NCBI GenBank assembly: GCA_003222635.1
Contig: QHWQ01000021.1
Span: 1-64,000 of the forward strand
Direction of reading: 5' to 3'
Origin: Acidobacteriota bacterium
GTDB lineage: Bacteria > Acidobacteriota > Vicinamibacteria > Vicinamibacterales > UBA2999
DNA length: 64,000 nucleotides
A program made the position numbers and the translations under genes. Below the pieces are notes generated by a model. The model saw nothing but the letters and a program-made list of their open reading frames with translations, had not been told where the DNA came from and did not search any database. Below, piece by piece: positions 1 to 11,181 of the stretch (the stretch's first letter is position 1; every line of letters starts with the position of its first letter).

Positions 1-35
1 CCTTCTTCGAACGCGTCATCGTCCGGAGCGCGTGA
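1..35 (+). CDS. C-terminal tail of an upstream gene (partial)
   Basis: An open frame entering from the left edge reads ...[10 protein letters not shown] and stops with TGA at 33-35. Only about ten residues are visible, so the product cannot be named. It is called a gene end only because it is open to the edge and lies upstream of lpxD on the same strand; chance is a real alternative. Confidence 0.3.
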   Translation, partial: FFERVIVRSA

Positions 36-43
36 TATCCTCG

Positions 44-88
44 CTGGCTAGTAGTTACTACCAACCACCAACTACCAACTACCAACTG
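44..88. repeat. Tandem ACTACCA-type heptamer array before lpxD
   Basis: The leader of lpxD is a run of ACTACCA heptamers, with a short opposite-strand copy (TAGTAGTT) at its left end. The same heptamer recurs near 20.88, 21.23 and 22.16-22.23 kb. It leaves no recognisable Shine-Dalgarno site directly before the lpxD ATG. Confidence 0.8.
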
Positions 89-1114
89 ATGAAGTTGCGG
101 GAGCTGGCCGAGCGGCTCGCCTGCCGTCTCGAAGGCGATGGCGAGATCGAGATCGTGCGCGTGGCGGGCATCGAGGATGCCGGGCCGGGCGATCTCACCT
201 TCGTCGCCAACCCGAAATACTCTTCCCGGCTCTCGACGACGCGTGCATCCGCGGTGCTGTTGCGCGACGACACCCCGAAGCCCGCAGCGGCGGTCCTTCG
301 CACGGCGGATCCGTATCTCGCGTTCGCGCGCGCGGTCGGCATCTTCGCGCCTGAATGGAAGCCGCAGCCCGGCGTGCACGCGATGGCCGCGGTCGCCCGC
401 GATGCGACGCTCGGAGCCGGCGTGTCCATCGGTGCGTTCGTCGCGGTCGGCGAGGGCGCCGCGATTGGCGATCGCACGATCGTCTATCCGAACGTCACCA
501 TTGGACCGGGCGCGCGTATCGGCGACGACTGCATCATTCATTCGAACGTCGCCGTTCGCGAGCGCGTGACGATTGGCCATCGCGTCATCCTGCAGAACGG
601 CGTGGTCGTCGGCGGCGACGGCTACGGTTTCGTGCGGCGCGGCGACGGCACGCACGAAAAGATTCCGCAGGTCGCCACCGTCGTCATCGAAGACGATGTG
701 GAGCTTGGCGCGAACACCACGGTCGATCGACCGGCCGTCGGCGAGACGCGCATCAAGACCGGCACGAAGATCGACAACCTCGTGCAGATCGCGCACGGCG
801 TGACGGTGGGGCGCAACGTGCTGATGGCCGCGCAGGTCGGCATCGCGGGCAGCACCGACATCGGTGACGACGTGATGTTTGGCGGCCAGGTGGGCGTCGG
901 CGGTCATCTGGAGGTCGGCCGCGGCGTCGTCGCGGTCGGCCAGTCGGGAATCACGCACTCGGTTGATCCGGGAACGATGGTGGCGGGCTATCCAGCGATC
1001 GACGCGCGCGAGTGGCGCCGCGCTGCGGCGGTCTATCGCCGGCTGCCGGAGTTGAAGAAGCGCATCGAGGAGCTCGAGGCGAAGCTCGCGGAGCTGACGA
1101 AGGCATCCGAGTGA
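89..1114 (+). CDS. lpxD: UDP-3-O-acylglucosamine N-acyltransferase LpxD
   Basis: LpxD adds the N-linked 3-hydroxyacyl chain from acyl-ACP to UDP-3-O-acylglucosamine, the third step of lipid A synthesis, in the cytoplasm. The 341-residue product has the N-terminal uridine-binding domain ([10 protein letters not shown]...[10 protein letters not shown]), then a long left-handed beta helix of hexapeptide repeats, and a C-terminal coiled coil ([14 protein letters not shown]). The family motif NLVQIAH places the catalytic histidine near residue 236. The ORF track starts 19 codons earlier, but those codons are made of the ACTACCA repeat, so the ATG at 89 is preferred. The gene overlaps the next start (GTGA). 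Confidence 0.96.
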   Translation: MKLRELAERLACRLEGDGEIEIVRVAGIEDAGPGDLTFVANPKYSSRLSTTRASAVLLRDDTPKPAAAVLRTADPYLAFARAVGIFAPEWKPQPGVHAMAAVARDATLGAGVSIGAFVAVGEGAAIGDRTIVYPNVTIGPGARIGDDCIIHSNVAVRERVTIGHRVILQNGVVVGGDGYGFVRRGDGTHEKIPQVATVVIEDDVELGANTTVDRPAVGETRIKTGTKIDNLVQIAHGVTVGRNVLMAAQVGIAGSTDIGDDVMFGGQVGVGGHLEVGRGVVAVGQSGITHSVDPGTMVAGYPAIDAREWRRAAAVYRRLPELKKRIEELEAKLAELTKASE

Positions 1115-1711
1115 TCGGCCGGACGCTCATCGCGCTCACGCTGCTCGCGTACGCGTGCCCCGCGGCTGCCCAGGGAACGGTTCAGTTCTTTCCGCGCTAC
1201 GACTTCCACCTCGGCGCCGAGCATCTCTCGCAGGACGATCCCCGCTTCGTGTGGGACACGAACTTCGGCGGTGAGATGGACTTCGTCGACGAGGCACCTG
1301 AGCGATCGGTTCAAACGGATACCGGTGGACTGGAACATGCTCGGCGCCGCCGTCGGCCGCGACCTCCGGCGCGGCACGATCGTGATGCGCCCGCATGGCG
1401 ATTTGCTCGGCGTGTGGTTGAAATCAAATGTCGACTACCGCTGGGAGGCAAACGGCGGCGTGGACGTGGAGGTGCCCGTGCACCCGCACGTCAGCGTCGT
1501 GACCGGAGGCAACGTGCGGGTCGTCGGCGTGGACGGCAGCCGCAACCGCGGCACCCAGACGGGGAGCCGCGTGGAAAGCGGCGTCCGCTTCGAGGGGACG
1601 CGCGGCGCCATCGAGCTGTTCGTGGCCGGCGAGCGGCGCATCGACGCCTATCCACTCGAAATGTCTTCGCTGAGCTGGTTGAGCGCCGGTTTCCGCTTCG
1701 TCAGCCGGTAG
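1111..1711 (+). pseudogene. Secreted protein of unknown function, internal deletion and frameshift
   Basis: A GTG start overlaps the lpxD stop (GTGA). The first frame encodes a signal peptide (TLIALTLLAYACPAAAQG) and a mature start ending about VDE near 1290. From about 1293 the open frame changes and continues HLSDRFKRIPVDWNM...SWLSAGFRFVSR to TAG at 1711. The two halves look like one protein of beta-rich, outer-membrane-associated character with a stretch missing at the join. Function is not known; the link to lpxD and M16 genes suggests an envelope role. Whether the break is biological or an assembly error cannot be told here. Confidence 0.6.
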
Positions 1712-1720
1712 CGGCCCTCA

Positions 1721-1726
1721 TATCAT
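1721..1726 (+). promoter_or_regulatory. -10 like TATCAT, 7 nt before M16 start
   Basis: TATCAT lies 7 nt before the GTG at 1734, fitting the leaderless pattern seen at several other genes here. A GAGAGG stretch in the gap could instead act as a Shine-Dalgarno site, so this member is weaker. Confidence 0.35.
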
Positions 1727-1733
1727 TGAGAGG

Positions 1734-3113
1734 GTGGCTCGTCTTCCTCATAGAGTCGCGTTGCTGCTCGCGCTGGTGGCCGCGCTCGCCGCGCCTCCGT
1801 CGACTCCGCTCGGGACAAGGCTCTTTGCGTTTGTCCATCCGCCGCCGCTCACATACGAAACCGACATGCTGCCCAACGGACTGCGGGTGATCCTGTCGGA
1901 GGACCACTCGACGCCGATCGTGCACGTGTCGGTCTGGTATCACGTGGGGTCGCGCGACGAACGGCCGGGACGCACCGGCTTTGCGCATCTGTTCGAGCAC
2001 ATGATGTTCAAGGGCTCGAAGAACGTGCAGCCCGACTCGCATACGTCGATCATCGCCAGCATCGGCGGACGCAGCAACGCCTACACGCAGGAGGATGCGA
2101 CGGTCTTCTGGGAGACGCTGCCGTCGCAGTATCTGCCGCTGGCGCTCTGGCTCGAGGCCGATCGCATGGCGACGCTGCGCGTCGATCGCGACGCGTTCGA
2201 GAAGGAGCGCGAGGTCGTCAAGGAAGAGCGGCGGATGCGCGTGGACAATCAGCCGTACGGCCGGCTGAACGAGATCCTGTTCGACCACGCGTTCACCACG
2301 CACCCCTACAAACATCCGACCATCGGCAGCATGAAGGATCTCGAGGCCGCCTCGCTGCAGGACGTCCGCGACTTCCACGACACCTACTACGTGCCCGAAA
2401 ACGCCGTCGTGACCGTCGTCGGCGATTTCGACGGCGCGCTGGCGATGCAGCTGTTGCGTCAGTACTTCGCCCGCGTGCCCAAGGCCGCCCGGCCGGTGCC
2501 GCGCGATATCCCGAAAGAACCGGAGCAGACCCGCGAGCGGCGCGCGACGGTGCAGGAAGAATGGCCGCTGCCGGCCGTCGTCATCGCGTATCACGTCGCC
2601 TACGACGGGCATCCGGATTCGTATCCGCTGCACCTCGCGTCGAAGATCATGTTCGACGGCGAGAGCTCGCGGATGACGCGCGACCTCGTCTACGACAAGC
2701 GGTTCGCCGTCGCGGCGTTCGGCAGCGCCAATATCCTGCAGGATCCCAATCTGTTCTACGCCGTGGCGATCGTGCCGGCGGGACAATCGCTGCCGGATGT
2801 CGAGCACGAGATGCTGGCGCAGTTCGAGAGCGTGAAGACCGACGGTGTGAGCGCGCACGAGCTCGAGCGTGCGAAGAACCAGTTCATGCGCGACTACATC
2901 ATCGGGCGCGAGAGCGACGAGCAGAAGGCGCTGCACCTGGCGCACGCCGCCGTGATCCACAACGACATCCGGACCGCCGACGACGAGATCGACGTCTTCC
3001 TGAAACTGCAGACGTCGGACGTGCAGCGCGTCGCGAAGACGTATTTCACCCAGAACAACCGGACGGTGCTCTACATCATGCCGAAGAACGCGAACGCTGG
3101 AGGCCGGCGATGA
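1734..3113 (+). CDS. Secreted M16 zinc metallopeptidase (active subunit)
   Basis: A 459-residue peptidase of family M16 with an N-terminal signal-like hydrophobic stretch. The inverted zinc motif HLFEH is at about residues 85-89, with the distal glutamate expected within EKEREVVKEERR near 160-170. The C-terminal half is the second M16 domain, including the family's Arg/Tyr-type region near GESSRMTRDLVYD. The GTG at 1734 sits close to GAGAGG. The gene ends in an ATGA overlap with a second M16 gene that lacks the zinc motif, so the pair probably forms an active/inactive heterodimer in the periplasm. Substrate is unknown. Confidence 0.9.
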   Translation: MARLPHRVALLLALVAALAAPPSTPLGTRLFAFVHPPPLTYETDMLPNGLRVILSEDHSTPIVHVSVWYHVGSRDERPGRTGFAHLFEHMMFKGSKNVQPDSHTSIIASIGGRSNAYTQEDATVFWETLPSQYLPLALWLEADRMATLRVDRDAFEKEREVVKEERRMRVDNQPYGRLNEILFDHAFTTHPYKHPTIGSMKDLEAASLQDVRDFHDTYYVPENAVVTVVGDFDGALAMQLLRQYFARVPKAARPVPRDIPKEPEQTRERRATVQEEWPLPAVVIAYHVAYDGHPDSYPLHLASKIMFDGESSRMTRDLVYDKRFAVAAFGSANILQDPNLFYAVAIVPAGQSLPDVEHEMLAQFESVKTDGVSAHELERAKNQFMRDYIIGRESDEQKALHLAHAAVIHNDIRTADDEIDVFLKLQTSDVQRVAKTYFTQNNRTVLYIMPKNANAGGRR

Positions 3114-5368
3114 GGAGAGCCGTTTGGGTGTTGGGCTTTGGGATTTGGGCTTTGGGATTTTTCGTGTTTGCGCGCAGCGCGGATGCGCAAGCGCGCGACT
3201 GGCCTTCAGAGCAGGCGCCACGTCCGCTGGCCGCGCATGAAATCACCTTCCCGCCGTACGAGATCCGCATGCTCGACAACGGCATGCGCATCGTCGCCGT
3301 CCTGCATCACGAGCAGCCGGCGGTGAGCATCCGCCTGCTGGTGGCCGCAGGCTCGGCTCAGGATCCGAAAGGGAAGGGAGGCGTCGCGAACCTGATGGCG
3401 TCGCTGCTCGACCAGGGCACGGCGAGCAGGACCGCGCAGCAGATTGCGGATCAGATCGACTTCATCGGCGGCGACCTTGGCACCGGCGCCGCGACCGATC
3501 TGTCGTTCGTCAACGCGGTGGTGATGAAGGACTCGTTCCAGACGGGAATGGATCTCATCGCGGACATCGCGCGCCATCCGGCGTTTGCGCCCGAGGAAAT
3601 CGCGCGCCAGAAGGATCAGATTCTGTCGTCGCTGCGCGTCAACACCGATGACACCGGGTACATCGCCGGCGTCGTCTTCGATCGCCTGGTCTACGGCTTC
3701 CATCCCTACGGGCTGCCCGGCATCGGCACCGAGGATTCGCTCGGCTCGCTGACGCGAGAGGACCTGCAGGCGTTCCACACGCAGTACTTCCTGCCGAACA
3801 ACATGATCCTCGCCATCGTCGGCGACGTGACGAGCGACGAAGCGTTCGCCGCGGCGCAGCGGGTGTTCGGCGACTGGGCGCGCGGCACGCTCCCGCCGCC
3901 GACGTCGATCGAGCCGCCGGCCTCCACGCGCCGGATCGTGATCATCGACAAGCCGGATGCCGTGCAGACGAGCATCCGCGTCGGCCAGCTGGCCATCCCG
4001 CGCAAGCATCCCGACTACATGACGTGGGATCTGACGGTGAAGATCCTCGGCGGCGAGGGCGCCAACCGGCTGCATCAGGTGCTGCGATCGCAGTACGGCC
4101 TGACCTACGGCGCGGAAGCGAACGCCGAGGCGCGCAAGGACGCCGGTGATTTCGTCGGCGAGACCGAGACGCGCACGGATACCACAGGGCAGGCGCTGCG
4201 GCTGATGATCGATGAGTTCTCCCGGCTCGCGCGCGAGCGTGTCGGCCAGCGCGAGTTGTCGGACGCGCAGGCCTATCTCGCCGGCAGTTTCCCGCTGACG
4301 ATCGAGACGCCCGATCAAATCGCGACGCAGGTGCTCAACGTCCTCTTCTACGACCTGCCGATTTCCGAGATCGGCACGTTCCGCGAGCGCGTGCTCGCGG
4401 TGACGCCGGACGACATTCAGCGCGTCGCGCGGCAGTACATCCGGCCCGATCGCCTGTCGATCGTGCTGGTCGGCAACGCCCGCGCGTTCGTCTCGCAGAT
4501 GATTGAGATGGGTTTCGGCGCCTACGAAGTGATTTCCGCTGATCAACTCGACTTGATGTCGCCTTCGCTGAAGAGGGACCGGAAGCGGGCGGCGATCGAG
4601 CCGTTCGGATCGTTCGGATCGTTCTCTCGTTCTCGTGCGGCGTATAGCCAAGCGTCCGCCACTCAGAACGGCCAGAACGGTCCGAACGGTTCGAACGTCT
4701 CGAACGATCCGAACGACCTGATTCGCCGCGTCGTGCAGGCGAAAGGCGGGCTCGCGGCGCTGAAGTCGATTCGTACCGTGATTGTGGACGCCGACATGTC
4801 GGTGATGACCGTTCGTGGTCCCACGATCATTCCGACGAAAACCTACGTCGTCTATCCTGATAAGTTCCGCGTCGACGCGACGTTCGCCGGGCAGCAGAGC
4901 ATTCAGGCCTACAACAGCGGCACCGCGTGGGTAAAGGATCCCGCGGGCGTCTCCGCGGCGCCACCCGCGATGCGCAACGACTTTGCGGCGACCGTGAAGC
5001 GCGACACGTTCCCCATGCTCATTGCCGCCGCTGAAGGACAGCTGACGGTGAAGCCGCTGCCCGAGGAAGGCAGCGGCGGCGCGGTGCTGAAGGTCGTCGA
5101 AGTGAGCGGCAGCGGTCTCGAGCCCGTGCGCCTCTACATCGACAAGGACTATCGCATCGTCCGGCAGACCTACACCACGCCGGGGCCGGATGGCCGGCCG
5201 GCGCAGGCGGAAGAGCAGTACTCCGACTATCGCAAGGTCAACGGCATCGACGTGCCGTACCACGCGGTGGTGCTGCGCGACGGCGGGAAGATTCTCGAGC
5301 GGACGTTGAAGAGCGTCACATTCAATACCACCGTCGATCCCACGCTGTTCGAGCAGCCGCTCCGGTAA
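3110..5368 (+). CDS. M16 family protein without zinc site, fused to a LolA-like C-terminal domain
   Basis: The ATG at 3110 overlaps the previous stop. The 752-residue product has a signal peptide (about 1-27) and an M16 fold (about 45-460) in which the zinc motif is replaced by NLMASLLDQ, so it is predicted to be catalytically silent. A low-complexity linker (about 498-540, repeated NG/SN triplets) leads to a C-terminal domain of about 210 residues resembling outer-membrane lipoprotein sorting (LolA-like) domains. The linker is encoded by nonamer repeats in inverted orientation. The signal-peptide codons contain TTTGGG heptamers. Probable periplasmic partner of the upstream M16 peptidase. Confidence 0.85.
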   Translation: MRRAVWVLGFGIWALGFFVFARSADAQARDWPSEQAPRPLAAHEITFPPYEIRMLDNGMRIVAVLHHEQPAVSIRLLVAAGSAQDPKGKGGVANLMASLLDQGTASRTAQQIADQIDFIGGDLGTGAATDLSFVNAVVMKDSFQTGMDLIADIARHPAFAPEEIARQKDQILSSLRVNTDDTGYIAGVVFDRLVYGFHPYGLPGIGTEDSLGSLTREDLQAFHTQYFLPNNMILAIVGDVTSDEAFAAAQRVFGDWARGTLPPPTSIEPPASTRRIVIIDKPDAVQTSIRVGQLAIPRKHPDYMTWDLTVKILGGEGANRLHQVLRSQYGLTYGAEANAEARKDAGDFVGETETRTDTTGQALRLMIDEFSRLARERVGQRELSDAQAYLAGSFPLTIETPDQIATQVLNVLFYDLPISEIGTFRERVLAVTPDDIQRVARQYIRPDRLSIVLVGNARAFVSQMIEMGFGAYEVISADQLDLMSPSLKRDRKRAAIEPFGSFGSFSRSRAAYSQASATQNGQNGPNGSNVSNDPNDLIRRVVQAKGGLAALKSIRTVIVDADMSVMTVRGPTIIPTKTYVVYPDKFRVDATFAGQQSIQAYNSGTAWVKDPAGVSAAPPAMRNDFAATVKRDTFPMLIAAAEGQLTVKPLPEEGSGGAVLKVVEVSGSGLEPVRLYIDKDYRIVRQTYTTPGPDGRPAQAEEQYSDYRKVNGIDVPYHAVVLRDGGKILERTLKSVTFNTTVDPTLFEQPLR
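3124..3161. repeat. TTGGGCT/TTGGGAT heptamer array inside a signal peptide
   Basis: Four successive heptamers of the form TTGGGCT or TTGGGAT encode the hydrophobic core WVLGFGIWALGF of the signal peptide. No inverted partner lies nearby. Confidence 0.75.
4601..4716. repeat. Inverted array of nonamers inside the M16 linker
   Basis: The left arm (4601-4635) has repeats of CGTTCGGAT; the right arm (4664-4716) has the reverse complement family (GAACGGTCC, GAACGATCC and variants). The 9-nt period keeps the reading frame and gives residue triplets such as NGQ NGP NGS NVS NDP. The arms can pair into a long hairpin. Confidence 0.85.
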
Positions 5369-5378
5369 GCCCCCATCG

Positions 5379-6409
5379 ATGCGCATCATGATCTCGTGCG
5401 GCGAGCCGTCCGGTGATCTGTACGCCGGAGCGCTGGCCGCCGAGATCCTTCGCCGCGATTCGTCCGCCGACATCTTCGGCTTCGGCGGTCAGCGTCTCGC
5501 ATCGGCGGGTGCCCGGCTCATTGGCGACTTCCAGGGCATCTCGGTCACAGGGCTGACGGAAGCGATCCGCGTGCTGCCCCGATCGTTCGCGATGCTGCGG
5601 CGCCTGACCGGCGTCGCACGCGAGCGAAGGCCGGACGTCTTCGTCGCGATCGACTTTCCCGACTTCAACTTCCGCCTGATGGCAGCGCTCCATCGCCTCG
5701 GCATTCCGGTGGTCTACTACATCAGCCCGCAGCTCTGGGCGTGGCGCGCCGGCCGCATGCAGACGATGAAGCGGTTCGTCAGCAGGGTGCTGGTGATCTT
5801 TCCGTTCGAAGAGGAGCTGTATCGAAGGGAAGGCGTGCCCGTGGAATGGCGGCGTCGCTGCCGCTGATACGCGCGCGCGTGCCTGATGTCCAGTTCGTCG
5901 TCGCCGCCGCGCCGAATCTGGCGGACGAACTATTCGAGCCGTTGGTCCGCCTCGAGGCGGACACTACCGAATCGATGCGAACCGAAACGGTAGCGTCCGG
6001 CTTCAGCCGGACCATCGTGTTGCGCGAACAGACGGACGACGTGCTGGCGGCGTCAGATGTCGTGATCACCGCATCCGGCACCGCGACCGTGCAGGCGGCT
6101 CTGCACGAGCGCCCGATGGTCGTCGTCTACAAGCTCTCGCCGCTGACCTATCGCCTTGGAAAGCCGTTTGTACGGGTGGATACCTACGCGATGGCGAACC
6201 TCGTGGCCGGCAAGCGCGTTGTGCCCGAGTTGATCCAGGAAGGGTTCACTGCAGAACGGGTTGCGGAGGAGGCGATTCGTTTCCTGACGGATGGAGAGCT
6301 CTACACGCGCACGCGCGACGAGCTCCGCCTCGTGCGGGAGAAGCTCGGCGAGCCCGGCGCCAGCGGTCGCGCTGCTGACGCCGTGCTTGCCGCAGCATCT
6401 CGCCGTTAA
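5379..6409 (+). pseudogene. lpxB: Lipid-A-disaccharide synthase LpxB, interrupted by an internal deletion/frameshift
   Basis: LpxB joins UDP-2,3-diacylglucosamine and lipid X into the lipid A disaccharide. The first frame (MRIMISCGEPSGDLYAGAL...YYISPQLWAWRAGRMQTMKRFVSRVLVIFPFEEELY) is a standard N-terminal half; it runs out at about 5837 after GVPVEW. The C-terminal half continues in another frame from SLPLIRARVPDVQF, through SGTATVQAAL and MVVVYKLSPLTY, to 6409. The residues expected between (the VGHPL and LLPGSR regions) are absent. Two REP palindromes in opposite orientation lie inside the second half without breaking it. As lpxB is normally needed wherever lpxD is, an assembly fault is a serious alternative to true loss. 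Confidence 0.8.
5944..6013. repeat. Inverted REP doublet inside lpxB
   Basis: Two copies of the REP palindrome face each other: 5944-5968 (GGTCCGCC TCGA GGCGGAC then ACTACC) and 5989-6013 (GGTAGC then GTCCGGCTTCAGCCGGAC). Both are read in frame, giving VRLEADTT and VASGFSRT. This doublet layout is that of a BIME (pair of REPs). Confidence 0.85.
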
Positions 6410-6416
6410 CGACCGA

Positions 6417-6776
6417 TTAGCGCTCCGACTGATCGACGTCTTCGTCGCTCGAGCCGCGGCTTGACAGGTCTTCCTGTTCTTCACTGCTGCTCATCCCGCG
6501 ATTCGAGATGCCGCTCGAACTGCTCGAGCTCGAGCTGCTCGACTCGTCGCTTCTGTTGCGCTCACCTGAACTGCCGGTGCCGCGCTCCTCACTGCCCATG
6601 TCGCCGGTGTCGTCCGACTGTCCGCCGCGCGCCTTGTCAGGCGAGCCTTGCTGGTCGCGCTGCGGCTTTGACTGGTTCCAGTTCTGATTGCCGCCCTGCG
6701 AGCCCTGCTGCTTCCCCGGGTTCTGCGGCTGGTTCTGCTTCTGCTGCTGACCCTGGGCGTTCTTGTTCTGGTCCAT
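6417..6776 (-). CDS. Low-complexity hydrophilic small protein (119 aa)
   Basis: The ATG at 6776 follows a strong Shine-Dalgarno GGAGGTG, which is why the first ten codons of the track ORF are dropped. The product has three zones: an N-terminal Gln/Asn/Gly-rich part (QGQQQKQNQ...), a middle with charged residues, and a C-terminal Ser-rich acidic part with a run of about ten serines (DESSSSSSSSSSG). There is no signal peptide or membrane segment. It is probably disordered. Similar hydrophilic small proteins in other bacteria are linked to stress or desiccation, but no family is recognised here and the function is unknown. Confidence 0.7.
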   Translation of the reverse strand: MDQNKNAQGQQQKQNQPQNPGKQQGSQGGNQNWNQSKPQRDQQGSPDKARGGQSDDTGDMGSEERGTGSSGERNRSDESSSSSSSSSSGISNRGMSSSEEQEDLSSRGSSDEDVDQSER

Positions 6777-6847
6777 GACGGACACCTCCACGCTCGACGG
6801 TCGCAAACGAGATGCCCGCCGCGTTAGTGATCAGCTGTCGCGCGAAG

Positions 6848-6853
6848 TATGAT
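6848..6853 (+). promoter_or_regulatory. -10 like TATGAT before acnA
   Basis: TATGAT lies 11 nt before the acnA ATG, giving a predicted leader of only about 5 nt and no Shine-Dalgarno site. The -35 region is weak. Confidence 0.4.
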
Positions 6854-6864
6854 CTTGGGTTGGT

Positions 6865-9537
<2,673 letters not shown>

Positions 9538-9556
9538 AAGGTCCGCGCCGCTCTCC

Positions 9557-10723
9557 ATGGATGCTGCCCGGGTCAAAGCCAAGGCGATTGAACTTGGCTT
9601 TGATCTGTGCGGCATCGCTCCCGCCGACAGTTTTCCCGAGCTGACCTTTCTCGACGAGTGGCTCGCGCGCGGCTACGCGGGCGAGATGGCGTGGATGGCG
9701 CGCAACGCCGACCGCCGCGCCGATGTCAGAAACGTCGTACGCGGCGCCCGCAGCGTCATCGTGATGGGCAGTATTTACAACACGGAGTCGGAGTACGGTG
9801 ACGACCCGACTCAACCCTTTGAGTCGCCCCATCACCGTACTCCGACTCGGGCGAAGATCGCCCGCTATGCGCTCGGCGATGACTATCACGATGTGCTCGA
9901 GTCGCGGCTCGAGGCGCTGCTCGCGTGGATGCGCGCGGAATCGTCCGAGCCGTTCGAGGCGCGCGCCTACGTCGACACAGGGCCGGTGCAGGAGCGCGTC
10001 TACGCGCAGTACGCGGGCATCGGATGGATTGGCAAGAACACGTGCCTCATCAACGCGGAGCACGGATCGTTTCTCTTTCTCGCGGAGATCATCACGACGC
10101 TGGCGCTCGATGCGGATACGCAGGCGCTGGAGCAGTGCGGCTCCTGCCGCCGTTGTCTCGACGCCTGTCCGACCGGCGCCCTCGTCGACGCAGGCGTGCT
10201 CGACTCGACCAGGTGCATCTCGTACCTGACGATCGAGCTCCGCGGCAGCATTCCGGAGGAATATCGCCCGGCGATTGGCAATCACGTCTACGGCTGCGAC
10301 ATCTGCCAGGACGTCTGTCCGCACAACCAGCCCGGTTCGGTGTCGTCCGATGCGCCGTGGCAGGCGCGATCCGGCCTCGACCTGCCACGTCTCATCGATC
10401 TGTGGCAGCGGCCCGACGCGGATCTGCGCAAGCTGCTGAAGGGAAGCGCGATGACTCGCGCGAAGCTCACGGGCCTTCGCCGCAATATCGCCGTCGCCAT
10501 CGGCAACAGCGGCGACGCCGAGGCGCTCGCCGCGTTGCAGGCGAAAGGCGACGATCAGCCCTCCGTAGCTGATCCGATGGTGGCCGAACACGTCCAATGG
10601 GCCCGCCAGGCCTTAAGATCAGTACATGTCCGGGGCTGCTCCGATTCTTCTCCTGTCGATGCCGCAGATGATGGACCCCAACTTCGCCAAGACGGTGGTC
10701 CTGCTGACCGATTACACCGATGA
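9557..10723 (+). CDS. queG: Epoxyqueuosine reductase QueG
   Basis: QueG reduces epoxyqueuosine to queuosine in tRNA, the last step of the pathway, using cobalamin and two [4Fe-4S] clusters. Motifs CGSCRRCLDACPTGA (about 193-207) and CDICQDVCPHN (about 246-256) are the cluster sites, followed by a HEAT-like C-terminal segment (RRNIAVAIGNSGDAEALAAL). Between SIYNTE and ARYALGDDYH there is an extra segment encoded by a perfect 17-bp inverted repeat that stays in frame. The final 30 or so residues overlap the start of the next gene by 98 nt and look like read-through beyond the usual end. Confidence 0.93.
   Translation: MDAARVKAKAIELGFDLCGIAPADSFPELTFLDEWLARGYAGEMAWMARNADRRADVRNVVRGARSVIVMGSIYNTESEYGDDPTQPFESPHHRTPTRAKIARYALGDDYHDVLESRLEALLAWMRAESSEPFEARAYVDTGPVQERVYAQYAGIGWIGKNTCLINAEHGSFLFLAEIITTLALDADTQALEQCGSCRRCLDACPTGALVDAGVLDSTRCISYLTIELRGSIPEEYRPAIGNHVYGCDICQDVCPHNQPGSVSSDAPWQARSGLDLPRLIDLWQRPDADLRKLLKGSAMTRAKLTGLRRNIAVAIGNSGDAEALAALQAKGDDQPSVADPMVAEHVQWARQALRSVHVRGCSDSSPVDAADDGPQLRQDGGPADRLHR
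9785..9848. repeat. In-frame 17-bp inverted repeat in queG
   Basis: Arms GAGTCGGAGTACGGTGA (9785-9801) and its exact complement (9832-9848) enclose a second small hairpin, GACTCA/TGAGTC (9808-9825). The element adds about 20 residues (TESEYGDDPTQPFESPHHR) without a frame change. Confidence 0.9.
10614..10619 (+). promoter_or_regulatory. -10 box TAAGAT, 6 nt before algH
   Basis: TAAGAT is followed by six bases and then the ATG at 10626, with no Shine-Dalgarno site. This fits a leaderless transcript starting inside the end of queG. Confidence 0.55.
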
Positions 10724-11177
10724 AGGCGCGTTCGGCCTCGTCGTCAACCGGCCCATGGAAGAGCCGGCGTGGACGATCGTCAAGACCGATCCGCCGGTGC
10801 GCGTGGATCCGAACCTGAAGCTCTGGATCGGCGGGCCGGTCGATCAGCAGAGCACCTGGGTGCTCATGTCCGAAGCGCAGGGGCCGGACGAGGAACAGCG
10901 CGAAATCTGTCCGGGTGTTCTGCTCTCCGTGTCGAAGGGGCTCACGCTGCAGCTGCTGCAATCGCCGCCGTCGCAGCGTGCGCGCGTGCTCGTCGGCTAT
11001 GCCGGGTGGCAGCGCGGCCAGCTCGAACGCGAGATCGCCGCGTCCGCGTGGCTGACGATGGACGTCGATCCGGCGCTGATCTTCAACACGCCGCCGGATC
11101 AGATGTGGGAAACCGCACTTCGCCGCCTCGGCGCCGATCCGTCCGCGCTGCAGATCACGAGCGGCGGCATTCATTAA
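10626..11177 (+). CDS. YqgE/AlgH family protein (UPF0301)
   Basis: A 183-residue protein of the YqgE/AlgH family: MPQMMDPNFAKTVVLLTDYTDEGAFGLVVNRPME is the hallmark N-terminus, followed by LWIGGPVDQQSTWVLM and VLVGYAGWQRGQLEREI. AlgH was named as an alginate regulator in Pseudomonas, but the biochemical role of the family is not settled. The gene begins within the 3' end of queG and has its own TAAGAT box at leaderless distance, so it can be transcribed separately. Confidence 0.92.
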   Translation: MSGAAPILLLSMPQMMDPNFAKTVVLLTDYTDEGAFGLVVNRPMEEPAWTIVKTDPPVRVDPNLKLWIGGPVDQQSTWVLMSEAQGPDEEQREICPGVLLSVSKGLTLQLLQSPPSQRARVLVGYAGWQRGQLEREIAASAWLTMDVDPALIFNTPPDQMWETALRRLGADPSALQITSGGIH

Positions 11178-11181
11178 TTCA

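Noticed and set aside
3206-5473. Long antisense ORF (755 aa) opposite the M16 partner
   Set aside because: Arg/His-rich translation typical of antisense frames in high-GC DNA, with a well-supported gene on the other strand. The same applies to 8347-9615, 31814-33721, 51068-53053 and 56305-59907.
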